From contig JBILCM010000002.1 in assembly GCA_044353165.1 (NCBI GenBank), positions 1-64,000 of the forward strand: DNA of 64,000 bases, in the 5' to 3' direction. How positions within the stretch are numbered: position 1 is the first letter of the stretch; every line of letters starts with the position of its first letter. The notes beneath the pieces are model-generated. The model worked only from the letters and a program-made list of their open reading frames with translations. It did not search any database and was not told where the DNA came from. This DNA comes from JBILCM01 sp044353165 (GTDB taxonomy: Bacteria > Bacillota > Bacilli > Paenibacillales > YIM-B00363). The position numbers and the translations under genes were made by a program. Below, piece by piece: positions 43,055 to 52,653 of the stretch.

Positions 43055-43804
43055 TTACGTGATCCAACCCCCATTGGGCGAAATGATTTGGCCATTAATG
43101 TATCCTGACTCGGGCAAAGCCAAAAAATAAACCAATGACGCAATTTCACTCGGCTTTGCGAATCGTCCAGCAGGAATTTCGTCTGCTAATGTCGATCTTT
43201 CCGAGAACGAAAAATGTTCCATCATCGCTGTATCTACAGGGCCAGGAGCTACGGCATTCACCGTAATTCCTGAAGGTGCGAGTTCCTTAGCCAGTGATTT
43301 TGTGAACGCGTTTACTCCTCCTTTGGTCGTCGAATACAAGACTTCGCATGAAGCGCCTGTAAGTCCCCAAATGGAAGAAATATTAATGATTCGGCCGTAT
43401 TTTTGTTGAACCATGAAGGGCATGAACGTTTGAGTACAAAGGAACATGCCCTTAAGATTCAAATTCATCACATCATCCCACTCCGACTCCGTGACATCTG
43501 ATAGCAGACCGTAATGTGAAATACCGGCATTGTTCACGACAATGTCGGGGAACATACTGTGTTTGATCATCTTGTCTTGCATGCGAACAATTTGATCTTT
43601 CATTCGTAAGTCTGCGGATACCGTCAAAACCTCAGCCCCGTAAGATAGGCACACCCTAGCGGTTTCATTCGCTGCTTCATGCGATTCCAAATATTGAATC
43701 ACAACTTTCATACCTACACTTGCAAATCGCTCTGCAATCGCTGAACCGATCCCACGACTTCCGCCCGTAACCAAAACCGTTGTTTCATGCAATGATTTGT
43801 TCAT
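43055..43804 (-). CDS. ymfI: short-chain dehydrogenase/reductase YmfI
   Basis: About 249 residues: Rossmann motif VTGGSRGIGSAIA, NNAG, Ser in ISSIWG, catalytic YSTTK, and AVAPGPVDTAMM. Related to FabG-type oxoacyl reductases; substrate unknown. ATG 43804 is the preferred start; a GTG at 43819 overlaps the end of ymfH. Neither has a good ribosome site, so coupling to ymfH translation is likely. Confidence 0.9.
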   Translation of the reverse strand: MNKSLHETTVLVTGGSRGIGSAIAERFASVGMKVVIQYLESHEAANETARVCLSYGAEVLTVSADLRMKDQIVRMQDKMIKHSMFPDIVVNNAGISHYGLLSDVTESEWDDVMNLNLKGMFLCTQTFMPFMVQQKYGRIINISSIWGLTGASCEVLYSTTKGGVNAFTKSLAKELAPSGITVNAVAPGPVDTAMMEHFSFSERSTLADEIPAGRFAKPSEIASLVYFLALPESGYINGQIISPNGGWIT

Positions 43805-43811
43805 AGCCGGC

Positions 43812-45092
43812 TCACTCACTTTTTATGATGCAAGTTGTCAGTTGTCCCCAGTCAAAATGTTCATGAAGACGTTCTTCTAGTTGTTCTAATCTCATCTCTT
43901 CGTAATAACGCACGACCTCAAAAAGATGGGTTCCTCGGAAATGGTGTTTTGTGAACTCACTGGCGATCGCCTCTGGTGAATTAAACATACGTATGAAGTT
44001 CCCCATTTTTTTACGACGCGCACGTTCAAATTCTGCAGCTGGAACGCCGGATTGTTTCCATTTTTCAATCCAATCGGTCACTTTTGTAATTAGCAGATCC
44101 GGATCTGTTGTATCTCCACCCATCACAGAGAAGGCATAATGTGTGCCAGAATTGTATTCCGCACCAAAATTATCCGTTATCAATTTTTCATCATATAGCA
44201 ATTGATACAAACCAGAGCTTGGACTAAACAACAGATCGAATAGAAGCTTAGTCACGATTTCATTGCGCAACTGAGCATCACCCTGTGTAACTGGCTGTCC
44301 TTCTTTCAATCCAAACAAACATTTGGTCATGGCTACTGGAAGGCGAATGACCTGTTGTTTGCGCTTAACCGATTCAGGTTCAGGTTCGAACTTTCTTTGA
44401 ATTTGTCCAAGCGGTGCGAATGACTTGGAATCCTGATTCAAACGTATGATCTCGATCATCTCAGATGGTTCTACATTCCCAACGATAAATAAACACATGT
44501 TTTGAGGGTGATAGAACGTATGGTAACAACGATATAACGTTTCTTTCGTAATTTCTGCGATCGATTCCAACGTGCCTGCGATATCAATATGCACGGGGTG
44601 CACATGATACATATTTTCAATAAGTCCAAAATATGCACGCCAGTCCGGATGGTCCTGATACATTTTGATTTCTTGACCGATGATGCCCTTCTCTTTATGG
44701 ACATTCTCATCAGTGAAATATGGATTTTGCACAAAGTTCAGCAATGTACTTACGTTCTTGGCAATGTGATCTGTTGCTGAAAATAAATACACTGTGCGTT
44801 CAAAACTTGTGTAAGCGTTCGCCGATGCGCCATTGGCAGCGAACGTTGCGAATACATCGCCTTCGGGTTCTTCGAACATCTTGTGCTCAAGAAAATGGGC
44901 AATTCCGTCAGGAACTTCGACAAAGTTCTCATGTCCGACAGAAAAATGATTATCGATGGATCCATATTTTGTTGCGAAGGTAGCGTATGTCTTCTGAAAA
45001 CCAGGTTTGGGAAGAATATAAACCGATAATCCATTGTTTAATACTTCAGAAAATACGATTTCCCCGACTTTCGGATAATGGTTCTGTTGCAT
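43812..45092 (-). CDS. ymfH: M16 family peptidase YmfH
   Basis: 426 residues. The inverted zinc motif HxxEH is present in GIAHFLEHKMFEEPEGD, with the downstream Glu expected in the helix after it, so this is the likely catalytic member of the YmfF/YmfH pair. M16 pairs form clamshells that degrade peptides. AGGAGGTCTAACGTTCC precedes the ATG, 6 bases after the ymfF stop. Confidence 0.92.
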   Translation of the reverse strand: MQQNHYPKVGEIVFSEVLNNGLSVYILPKPGFQKTYATFATKYGSIDNHFSVGHENFVEVPDGIAHFLEHKMFEEPEGDVFATFAANGASANAYTSFERTVYLFSATDHIAKNVSTLLNFVQNPYFTDENVHKEKGIIGQEIKMYQDHPDWRAYFGLIENMYHVHPVHIDIAGTLESIAEITKETLYRCYHTFYHPQNMCLFIVGNVEPSEMIEIIRLNQDSKSFAPLGQIQRKFEPEPESVKRKQQVIRLPVAMTKCLFGLKEGQPVTQGDAQLRNEIVTKLLFDLLFSPSSGLYQLLYDEKLITDNFGAEYNSGTHYAFSVMGGDTTDPDLLITKVTDWIEKWKQSGVPAAEFERARRKKMGNFIRMFNSPEAIASEFTKHHFRGTHLFEVVRYYEEMRLEQLEERLHEHFDWGQLTTCIIKSE

Positions 45093-45098
45093 GGAACG

Positions 45099-46385
45099 TT
45101 AGACCTCCTCCCGATTACGCAGAAAGTAAATCGTATCCAATTTGACGTCTTGTGCGACATGTACAATATCGCTAATGGATACACGATCAATAGCATCAAG
45201 CAATTCAGTGACTGTACGTTCTTTGCCTGTTAACACGGAGTTAAAATCAAAACTGATCATTTCATATGCACCGTCATTGATTTCGCGCAATTGATTACTG
45301 ATCATGGCCTTCGTCTGTTTTATTTCCAATTCGGTGATGTCTCCTGATTTTATGGCCTCCATCTGTTTCAGGATAATATCTTCCGCTTTATCAACATTCT
45401 CAACTTGAATGCCGGATTGCACAGTAAGAATGCCCTTGTGGCCATCTAAACGAGAAGAAGCATAGTAAGCTAAACTTTCTTTCTCACGCACATTCACGAA
45501 TAGTTTTGAATGTGGAAAACCGCCGAATATACCATTGAATACAAGTGCGGCAGCATAATTCAGTGAAGAATATGACGTAGGAATTCGAAATCCGATATTT
45601 AGCTTCCCTTGATTGATATCCATATGCTCCACAATGCGTTGGACAGGCCGGCTTGGAACAATCGCTTTTGCAAATTCATATTCCGTGATCCGACGGTCTG
45701 AATGTTCAACCTTAAAACTGTTCAATAGGCATCGCTTCACTTCGTCCATCGTTTGATTACCCACGACATAAATATCTATAGGCGCTTGATTGATCCAATG
45801 ATTGTAGAACAAAGTCAATGTTTTCGGTGTTATTTGATTTAGATCTTCCCTTCTGCCAAGGGGATGCAATCGGTATGGCTCATCCTTGCACATTTCCTCT
45901 ATACAACGTTCAGCAGCGTATCGACCTTTGTCATTGATAAGTGCTTCGAGTTTTTTCTCTACGGTATGTTTTTCGGCTTCAATATACTTTTCAACAAAAT
46001 TTCCTGCTTCCAGAGCGGGTCTAGTTATTGTTTCGCCTAAAAAACGGAATGCCTGTTGAAACAGCTTGGGAACATCCACTGCAAATCTGTCTTGAATGAC
46101 ATCCATGCGGATGTTTACAATCTGGTAGTCTCCACGTTTAAACACATCAAATCCAAAACCAGCCCCATAGAGCTCATCTAGCGTTTGTCGAAAGTGGATC
46201 GTATCTGGATATGTAGCATTCCCTCTGCGAAGTACAAACGGTATTAATGCAACGGATGTGACGGAATGTTCCTGTAACATTGAACCTACAAAAACACTGA
46301 TGGCGGTTGTTTTGAACCGGTCTGTGGTGAGCACATGCAGACGCATGCCGTTCACCATGTCCTTTGCAAATTGTGCTCTGTGCAT
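45099..46385 (-). CDS. ymfF: M16 family peptidase-like protein YmfF (no HxxEH motif)
   Basis: 428 residues of M16 fold. Where HxxEH is expected the sequence reads RRGNATYPDTIHFRQTLDEL, so the zinc site is missing and it is probably the non-catalytic partner of YmfH. The R/Y pair region appears near the end (GGFPHSKLFVNVREKESLAYYASS). GAAGGGAG precedes the ATG. Confidence 0.92.
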   Translation of the reverse strand: MHRAQFAKDMVNGMRLHVLTTDRFKTTAISVFVGSMLQEHSVTSVALIPFVLRRGNATYPDTIHFRQTLDELYGAGFGFDVFKRGDYQIVNIRMDVIQDRFAVDVPKLFQQAFRFLGETITRPALEAGNFVEKYIEAEKHTVEKKLEALINDKGRYAAERCIEEMCKDEPYRLHPLGRREDLNQITPKTLTLFYNHWINQAPIDIYVVGNQTMDEVKRCLLNSFKVEHSDRRITEYEFAKAIVPSRPVQRIVEHMDINQGKLNIGFRIPTSYSSLNYAAALVFNGIFGGFPHSKLFVNVREKESLAYYASSRLDGHKGILTVQSGIQVENVDKAEDIILKQMEAIKSGDITELEIKQTKAMISNQLREINDGAYEMISFDFNSVLTGKERTVTELLDAIDRVSISDIVHVAQDVKLDTIYFLRNREEV

Positions 46386-46445
46386 TTACAATCTCCCTTC
46401 ACCTTAAGCTTCTTTCTTATTATAATCCATCATGGACAGAAACGG

Positions 46446-46486
46446 AAAAGAAGTAGCCGACCTATGATAGGTTCGAGTACTTCTTT
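46446..46486 (-). terminator. intrinsic terminator after sleB
   Basis: AAGAAGTA pairs with TACTTCTT around an inner CCTAT/ATAGG stem, with T-rich sequence on the minus strand after it. Confidence 0.75.
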
Positions 46487-46501
46487 CCATGCGCGACATG
46501 A

Positions 46502-47263
46502 CTATCTGCAAAAAATGTGTTTCCCAATTCGCTTGACTTGGGGTCGTGTCCATATCCATTTGGATGTTGCTGTGACGGGATTAAAATAGTATATGCAACC
46601 ACCACTTGGGTCCCAGCCATTCAAGGCGTCTTGCACAGCCTTCATCGCGGATTTGTTGGGCGTGAGCCAAATTTGACCATCGTCGACAGCAGTGAATGCG
46701 CCCGGTTGAAAAATAACACCTGATGGCGTATTTGGAAAGCTGGGATTGTCTACCCTGTTTAGAATGACAGCCGCGACGGCGACTTGTCCGATGTATGGTT
46801 CACCACGAGCTTCACCATAGACTGCATTAGCCATCATTTTTAAATCTTGAGCAGAAAAACCTCGTGGAGGCGAGGAACGAAGTGTAGTGCCACCGGTAGA
46901 TGCTTTCGATGTCACACCACTCCCTGTTTCCATACCCGGCCGCCATCTCTTAGTGGCGTTATAAAGTTTTAATTTCGTCTTTGCTCCTACAATACCGTCT
47001 GCCTTCATGCCAAACCTGCGTTGAAACGTTCGAACGGATGCTAGTGTCGAGTAACCGAAATCTCCATCAACCGCACCTTTATAATAACCTAGAAATTTTA
47101 GACGACCTTGCAACTCACGAACGTCTTTTCCAATGGATCCGTATTTTAGAATGGTTCTGCTGAATACTTCAACTGTTTCATCATTCATTATTTGGCTTGA
47201 CTGAAACAAATACGAAAAACCAACACTCAAAATGACTAAACACAAAATAAGCCGGGTTTTCAT
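46502..47263 (-). CDS. sleB: spore cortex-lytic enzyme SleB-like cell-wall hydrolase
   Basis: About 253 residues: a signal peptide or anchor (LILCLVILSVGFSYLF), a peptidoglycan-binding domain (YGSIGKDVRELQGRLKFLGYYKGAVDGDFGYSTL) and a hydrolase_2 domain (MANAVYGEARGEPYIGQVAVAAVILNR, with the likely catalytic Glu in GEARGE; ends GKHIFCR). SleB is a lytic transglycosylase that degrades spore cortex at germination. ATG 47263 has GAGAAAGG 13 bases upstream. ypeB, its usual partner gene, is not adjacent. A sigma-G promoter lies upstream. Confidence 0.9.
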   Translation of the reverse strand: MKTRLILCLVILSVGFSYLFQSSQIMNDETVEVFSRTILKYGSIGKDVRELQGRLKFLGYYKGAVDGDFGYSTLASVRTFQRRFGMKADGIVGAKTKLKLYNATKRWRPGMETGSGVTSKASTGGTTLRSSPPRGFSAQDLKMMANAVYGEARGEPYIGQVAVAAVILNRVDNPSFPNTPSGVIFQPGAFTAVDDGQIWLTPNKSAMKAVQDALNGWDPSGGCIYYFNPVTATSKWIWTRPQVKRIGKHIFCR

Positions 47264-47306
47264 GAGTGATGCCAACCTTTCTCTGCAAGTGATTCCTTCA
47301 CTTGGT

Positions 47307-47336
47307 AGTATGAGAAAGGGGGGTTTTTTCTATTCA
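47307..47336 (-). promoter_or_regulatory. sigma-G promoter of sleB
   Basis: On the minus strand, GAATA (47332-47336), an 18-bp spacer and CATACTA (47307-47313). This fits the forespore sigma-G consensus (GHATR, about 18 bp, CATWMTA) at every defined position. sleB is a known sigma-G gene in B. subtilis. Confidence 0.75.
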
Positions 47337-47343
47337 GAACATG

Positions 47344-49689
47344 CTAAGAACTTAATCGGCCTTCACGGAACTGTTCTTGCGTGATCAATACCTCTCTTGG
47401 TTTACTTCCTTCATACGGACCCACGTATCCTTTTGCTTCCATTTGATCAACTAAGCGAGCCGCCCGTGAATAACCAATGCGCATCCGCCGCTGAAGCAGC
47501 GACACCGATGCTTGTTTGGCTTCTATAACGATATTCACCGCTTGATCGAATAATTCATCCAGATCCTCTTGTTTTTCAGTTGGTGCTTCCGTGATTTCGG
47601 GTACCATTTCTTCGCGGTATTGCGCCTGTTCTTGGTCGCGACAGAAAGTTACGACGGCCTCAACCTCAGCGTCAGACAGGAAAGCCCCCTGCACACGAAC
47701 CGCTTTGGAAGCACCTACAGGCATAAACAGCATATCGCCGCGGCCCAACAGCTTCTCAGCGCCAGCCATATCGAGTATCGTTCGAGAATCGACTTGTGAA
47801 GAAACACCGAATGCGATACGCGATGGAATGTTTGCTTTGATTACACCTGTAATTACGTCGACAGAGGGGCGTTGTGTGGCAATAATCAAGTGAATGCCTG
47901 CAGCTCGTGCCATCTGAGCCAAACGACATATGGCATCCTCCACATCGTGTGCGGCAACCATCATCAGATCAGCAAGCTCGTCCACAATAACAATAATATA
48001 TGGCAGTGCAGACTCGCCTTTCTCCATTAATTGCAAATTAAAGCCTTCAATATTTCGAGTTCCTGATTTAGAAAACAGTTCGTAACGTTTCTCCATCTCG
48101 ATAACAACTTTCTTTAGTGCAAGCGATGCTCTCCGCGGATCTGTGACCACCGGAGCTAATAAATGAGGAATCCCATTGTAAACGTTCAGTTCCACCATTT
48201 TTGGATCAATCATCAAAAACTTAACTTCATCCGGTTTTGCTTTATATAGAACGCTGGTAATGATGCCATTGATGCAAACAGATTTTCCCGAACCTGTTGC
48301 CCCGGCAACGAGTAAATGTGGCATTTTAGCCAAATTTGCCACAATTGGATGCCCCGAAATATCCCGCCCAAGTACAATCGTCATCTTGGAAGCCGACTCA
48401 TGAAACGCAGGGGACTCCATCACTTCACGAAGCGAAACGACAGACACTTCTGTATTCGGCACTTCAATACCGATCGCTGACTTTCCGGGAATAGGTGCCT
48501 CCATGCGGATGTCTTTGGCAGCCAATGCAAGCGCAATATCATCCGTCAAACTAACAATGCGGCTCACTTTTACACCTGTGTCGGGTTGTATTTCATAACG
48601 TGTCACTGCAGGCCCCTTAACAACTTGTAATACTTTCGCTCTAACACCAAAGCTCTCCAGTGTAGTTTCTAGTTTTTTCGCGTTGTCTCTAGCAATGGTG
48701 TCCGCAGATTCACCTAGCTTGCCACTGCTTGGCCTGGAAAGCAAATGAAACGGCGGCAAAATGTAAGGACCCCTTGAAGGATTAGCCGTTAGCTGTACCG
48801 CTACCTGTGCAGAAGCAGCTGGCACCAAAGCTTCGAGCGTCTTTACGGTTGGAGGTGTAGGTTGCTCACTCTCTCGAACTTGCTCCATAAAATCGAAGAA
48901 AAGCGGGGATTGAGTATCTTCTTGCTGTTCAAATTTTTGTGCTTTATGAACGATGGGAGGATTCAATTCAATCGAGGTATCATTCAAGTCTGCAATATTG
49001 TCATCCTTTTGTTTTCGGGACGGTTCAACTTCAGGAGTTATTGATTTGCGAAGAGCATTCTTTTCAATGATCCCCCGAATCGTGAAACCCAAACGCGTCA
49101 ATACGATTTGCATCCATTTGCGCAGGGTACTTGCAATTTGCACATAAGACAAACCCGTGAACAATAGCAATCCGATCGCAAACATGGCCAATTCCAGCAA
49201 TTTAGCGCCATCGGTTCCAAATAACACAATCAGACTGGCCAATAAAATACCGCCAATCATACCGCCGCCAGCATGAATTGTAAACACAAAACCATTAGGC
49301 GTGTAATGTTTCAACATCTCTGTCCAGCTTGTGGAAATCAGCTTGCTTGCTGATAATCCTTCCATCGAAACGTGTTTGGGAATCCATCCATGATGAACTG
49401 TCACTAGCAAGCCTATAAAAATTAATAAAACACCAGAATGTTTTACCGACCATGACGGCGTCCATAATCTTTTGATCATAAGTTGATAAATGGCGAAAAA
49501 GATGATAGAAACCGAAAGAATAGGTTCAAGATCCCCCACAAGCATGCGAAAAAGAAAAGCCATCGCCTTCCCTACTGAACCTAATCTGGCGAGGGCGATG
49601 ATTCCAATAATTAAAAGCAAAATCCCATACAGTTCAAATTTAAGATTTGTAGATAAAGGTTTCTTAAGTTTGGTTTTCGATTTTTCCAA
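47344..49689 (-). CDS. ftsK: DNA translocase FtsK/SpoIIIE
   Basis: 781 residues: four to five N-terminal membrane spans (residues ~20-185), a linker, the alpha-beta motor with Walker A GATGSGKS (463-470) and Walker B VIVDELADLM, and a C-terminal gamma winged helix (SLLQRRMRIGYSRAARLVDQM) that reads chromosome polarity sequences. It pumps DNA through the division or sporulation septum. The position after tepA-ylzJ matches spoIIIE of B. subtilis. Confidence 0.95.
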   Translation of the reverse strand: MEKSKTKLKKPLSTNLKFELYGILLLIIGIIALARLGSVGKAMAFLFRMLVGDLEPILSVSIIFFAIYQLMIKRLWTPSWSVKHSGVLLIFIGLLVTVHHGWIPKHVSMEGLSASKLISTSWTEMLKHYTPNGFVFTIHAGGGMIGGILLASLIVLFGTDGAKLLELAMFAIGLLLFTGLSYVQIASTLRKWMQIVLTRLGFTIRGIIEKNALRKSITPEVEPSRKQKDDNIADLNDTSIELNPPIVHKAQKFEQQEDTQSPLFFDFMEQVRESEQPTPPTVKTLEALVPAASAQVAVQLTANPSRGPYILPPFHLLSRPSSGKLGESADTIARDNAKKLETTLESFGVRAKVLQVVKGPAVTRYEIQPDTGVKVSRIVSLTDDIALALAAKDIRMEAPIPGKSAIGIEVPNTEVSVVSLREVMESPAFHESASKMTIVLGRDISGHPIVANLAKMPHLLVAGATGSGKSVCINGIITSVLYKAKPDEVKFLMIDPKMVELNVYNGIPHLLAPVVTDPRRASLALKKVVIEMEKRYELFSKSGTRNIEGFNLQLMEKGESALPYIIVIVDELADLMMVAAHDVEDAICRLAQMARAAGIHLIIATQRPSVDVITGVIKANIPSRIAFGVSSQVDSRTILDMAGAEKLLGRGDMLFMPVGASKAVRVQGAFLSDAEVEAVVTFCRDQEQAQYREEMVPEITEAPTEKQEDLDELFDQAVNIVIEAKQASVSLLQRRMRIGYSRAARLVDQMEAKGYVGPYEGSKPREVLITQEQFREGRLSS

Positions 49690-49713
49690 AACGAAACACC
49701 CCCCAGAAGCACA

Positions 49714-49947
49714 TTATAACATGTTTTTCCTGAGGTTTCGATTGGTTTGCAATTGGATGAGATTCCCTGGTGCATAAACGGGATGCAGGTAATCCTCAGC
49801 ATGAGGTGAAAGTATTCGTACCACTCGAGCTTCTATCGAAGAAAGCAACTCAACCTGCATTGTGATGCCGTCGATCGTGATTTCAGTCGGGGGCTTGATC
49901 TGATCCATGCCTTCAAACACTTGTTCCAACGGGATGGGTGTGTACAT
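49714..49947 (-). CDS. ylzJ: YlzJ-like protein
   Basis: 77 residues: MYTPIPLEQVFEG, TEITIDGITMQVE, RVVRILSPHAEDYLHPVYAPG. It matches YlzJ by position (between tepA and spoIIIE) and by look; function unknown. The ATG at 49947 is 2 bases after the tepA stop, with AAGGGTGGTG inside the tepA end as ribosome site. Confidence 0.85.
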   Translation of the reverse strand: MYTPIPLEQVFEGMDQIKPPTEITIDGITMQVELLSSIEARVVRILSPHAEDYLHPVYAPGNLIQLQTNRNLRKNML

Positions 49948-49949
49948 AA

Positions 49950-50651
49950 TCAATAGTCGTCACCACCCTTCTTCGCTTGGCGGCGTTCCTCGATTCTGCG
50001 CTGCAGTTCACGCATCGCCTCCCCAACGCCTCCAACCGCATCTATCAAGCCATATTTTACTGCCTCCAAACCAATCACCGTTGTGCCAATGTCACGCGTA
50101 AGTTCTCCCGTTTTGAACATCAACTCTTTAAATTTTGCTTCTGTGATATGGGAGTGGGCAAGAACGAATCGTATAACACGTTCTTGCATTTTATCTAAGT
50201 ATTCGAACGTTTGAGGCACCCCAATGACTAAACCATTCAGTCGGATTGGGTGAATCGTCATCGTTGCAGTTGCCGCAATGTAGGAGAAATCAGAGCTAAC
50301 CGCAATGGGAACGCCTATGGAATGGCCTCCACCTAAAACCAATGTGACCGTCGGCTTGGATAGTGTAGAAATCATTTCTGCGATGGCCAAACCAGCCTCA
50401 ACATCTCCACCGACCGTATTTAGAATGATGAGAATGCCTTCAATCTTTGTATTTAATTCCGCTGCGACCAGTTGTGGAATCAAATGTTCATACTTCGTTG
50501 TTTTGTTTTGCGGCGGAAGCACAACATGGCCTTCTACTTGACCAATAATGGTCATGCAATACACATTCGATTGTTCCATCGTTGGCGGATTGGCATTTCC
50601 TAAGGATACGATCCCTTCGGTGATCACATTCTTGCGCTCTTCTGTTGACAT
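49950..50651 (-). CDS. tepA: TepA, ClpP-like serine protease
   Basis: 233 residues of the ClpP/crotonase fold: NTVGGDVEAGLAIAEMIS, the Ser in LGGGHSIGVPIAVSSD and the His in TMTIHPIRLNG give a plausible catalytic pair. In B. subtilis TepA aids protein export and spore outgrowth. GGAGGAG precedes the ATG. Confidence 0.92.
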   Translation of the reverse strand: MSTEERKNVITEGIVSLGNANPPTMEQSNVYCMTIIGQVEGHVVLPPQNKTTKYEHLIPQLVAAELNTKIEGILIILNTVGGDVEAGLAIAEMISTLSKPTVTLVLGGGHSIGVPIAVSSDFSYIAATATMTIHPIRLNGLVIGVPQTFEYLDKMQERVIRFVLAHSHITEAKFKELMFKTGELTRDIGTTVIGLEAVKYGLIDAVGGVGEAMRELQRRIEERRQAKKGGDDY

Positions 50652-50719
50652 TGATTTCTCCTCCGTTTAGAATGTCACAGCAATCCGTCATAGTATGGGA
50701 AGAATAAAGCAAAATATGC

Positions 50720-50757
50720 AAAAAAATGCCTCTGCATTGGAGTGCAAGGCAGAGGCA
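50720..50757 (-). terminator. intrinsic terminator after rnjB
   Basis: TGCCTCTGC (50727-50735) pairs with GCAGAGGCA (50749-50757); TTTTTTT follows on the minus strand. Confidence 0.88.
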
Positions 50758-50795
50758 CCATTTGTGCTTGTGAGTGACATGACGTAAATCCATCG

Positions 50796-52472
50796 TTACA
50801 CTTCCATGATTATCGGTAAAATCATCGGTCTTCTTCTGGTTTGTTCATATAAGAATCGTCCTAATGCATCCTTAACTTGTGTCTTTAGTGAAGTCCATTC
50901 ATTGACATTCTCACTCATCAATCGACTTAATGTGTTGGATACGATTTTTGTTGCCTCTTCAAGTAACCCTTCGGATTCGCGCACATAGACAAATCCACGT
51001 GAAATAATATCTGGTCCTGATAAGATCTTTCCTTCTTGTTTGCTTAACGTGACGACTACGACCAGAATTCCATCTTGCGAGAGCAATTTCCTATCGCGCA
51101 ACACAATGTTGCCGACATCACCAACACCTAGGCCATCGATAAGCACATTTCCTGCAGACACTTTGTTTCCTTTACGAGCTTCGCCACCCATAATTTCCAC
51201 CGTATCTCCGATATCAAGCAGGAATATGTTCTCTTTCTCCACCCCAACCGATTGAGCCAGCAACGCATGATGCTTTAACATACGATATTCACCGTGGATG
51301 GGTATAAAAAATTTCGGCTTCATCAGGTTGAGCATCAGCTTTAACTCTTCTTGGCTTCCATGCCCGGAAACGTGGACACCGGTTATGGAACCAGGCCCAT
51401 AAATGACATTCGCTCCTAGACGGAATAACTCATCGACTGTTCGGCCCACATATCGTTCATTGCCTGGTATCGGTGTTGCTGCAATAACAACCGTGTCACC
51501 TGGCAAGATATCAAGTTTCTTGTGTGTGGACCTCGCCATTCGTGTCAATGCCGACATCGGTTCACCTTGGCTACCCGTTGAAAGAATCACAACTTGATTC
51601 GCTGGAAGTCGATTCGCCACTTCGGATTCAATCAACATGCCATCAGGAATGTCCAAATATCCGAGTTCATTGGCAATTGTAACGACGTTAATCATACTTC
51701 TCCCGATTACAGTCACTTTTCGACCTGTCATGATTGCAGCCTCGAATACTTGTTGTACACGATGTATGTTAGAAGCGAATGTAGCCACAACAACACGTTG
51801 CTCCGAACGTCGAAACACCTCAATCAACTCATCGCCAACCGTTTTCTCTGATGGCGTAAAGCCAGTTCTCTCAGCATTCGTGCTTTCAGATAAAAGACAA
51901 AGCACACCTTTACTGCCAATCTCAGCCATGCGATGGATGTCGGCAAATTGATTATGCACAGGCGTATAGTCGAATTTAAAATCGCCAGTATGCACAATGA
52001 CACCTTCTGGTGTATCCAAAGCAATACCCACGGAGTCTGGAATGCTGTGATTTGTTCGAAAGAATGAGGCTGTAATTGTCCCAAAGTGAAGTATCGAATT
52101 GTTCTGAATTAACACTCGTTTCGTTTCACCGAGCAGATTGGCTTCCTTCAACTTGCTTTCAATCAAGCCTAAAGTCAGTTTCGTGCCGTAAACTGGCACA
52201 TTCAAATGCTTAAGCACATAAGGCAAACCACCGATGTGATCTTCGTGGCCGTGCGTGACAATGATCCCTCTCACTTTATCCTTGTTTTCTGTTAAGAAAC
52301 TGATGTCTGGAATAACCACATCAATTCCAAGCATGTCTTCTTCCGGAAATTTCAATCCAACATCAATGACTACAATATCATTCGCATACTGAACCACATA
52401 CATATTTTTCCCAATTTCGCCCACGCCGCCAAGGGCCAAAATGGTCAGTTTATCATGAATTTTCTTTGCCAA
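50796..52472 (-). CDS. rnjB: ribonuclease J
   Basis: 558 residues, metallo-beta-lactamase/beta-CASP fold: ALGGVGEIGKNMYVV, the zinc motif HGHEDHIGG, HTGDFKFDYTP, and PIHGEYRMLKHHA. It has endo- and 5'-3' exonuclease activity on RNA. Placement after dapA matches rnjB of B. subtilis. The start is TTG 52472 with GGAGG 8 bases upstream. It has its own promoter at 52571-52599 and a terminator after dapA in front of it. Confidence 0.93.
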   Translation of the reverse strand: MAKKIHDKLTILALGGVGEIGKNMYVVQYANDIVVIDVGLKFPEEDMLGIDVVIPDISFLTENKDKVRGIIVTHGHEDHIGGLPYVLKHLNVPVYGTKLTLGLIESKLKEANLLGETKRVLIQNNSILHFGTITASFFRTNHSIPDSVGIALDTPEGVIVHTGDFKFDYTPVHNQFADIHRMAEIGSKGVLCLLSESTNAERTGFTPSEKTVGDELIEVFRRSEQRVVVATFASNIHRVQQVFEAAIMTGRKVTVIGRSMINVVTIANELGYLDIPDGMLIESEVANRLPANQVVILSTGSQGEPMSALTRMARSTHKKLDILPGDTVVIAATPIPGNERYVGRTVDELFRLGANVIYGPGSITGVHVSGHGSQEELKLMLNLMKPKFFIPIHGEYRMLKHHALLAQSVGVEKENIFLLDIGDTVEIMGGEARKGNKVSAGNVLIDGLGVGDVGNIVLRDRKLLSQDGILVVVVTLSKQEGKILSGPDIISRGFVYVRESEGLLEEATKIVSNTLSRLMSENVNEWTSLKTQVKDALGRFLYEQTRRRPMILPIIMEV

Positions 52473-52570
52473 CCAGTAAACCTCCTCTGTAATTTTGGCG
52501 ACGATCTATATGAAACACAAACCATGCCGATACCCATTACGATTACAACAACGTACTTGTCACTTTCACC

Positions 52571-52599
52571 ATTATAGTAAACGCAGAATACAAACTCAA
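52571..52599 (-). promoter_or_regulatory. sigma-A promoter of rnjB
   Basis: On the minus strand, TTGAGT (52594-52599) and a consensus TATAAT (52571-52576) with a 17-bp spacer. Confidence 0.75.
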
Positions 52600-52621
52600 G
52601 TTATACCTCATACGTCACGAT

Positions 52622-52650
52622 GAAAAGCTCGTCTCCATGGGAGACGAGCT
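52622..52650 (-). terminator. intrinsic terminator after dapA
   Basis: AGCTCGTCTCC pairs with GGAGACGAGCT, followed by TTTT on the minus strand. Confidence 0.85.
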
Positions 52651-52653
52651 TGA

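Noticed and set aside
47277..47320. Hairpin CCTTTCTC/GAGAAAGG that would hide the sleB ribosome site
   Set aside because: The sigma-G promoter at 47307-47336 places the transcript start near 47300, so the GAGAAAGG arm at 47313-47320 would not be in the mRNA.
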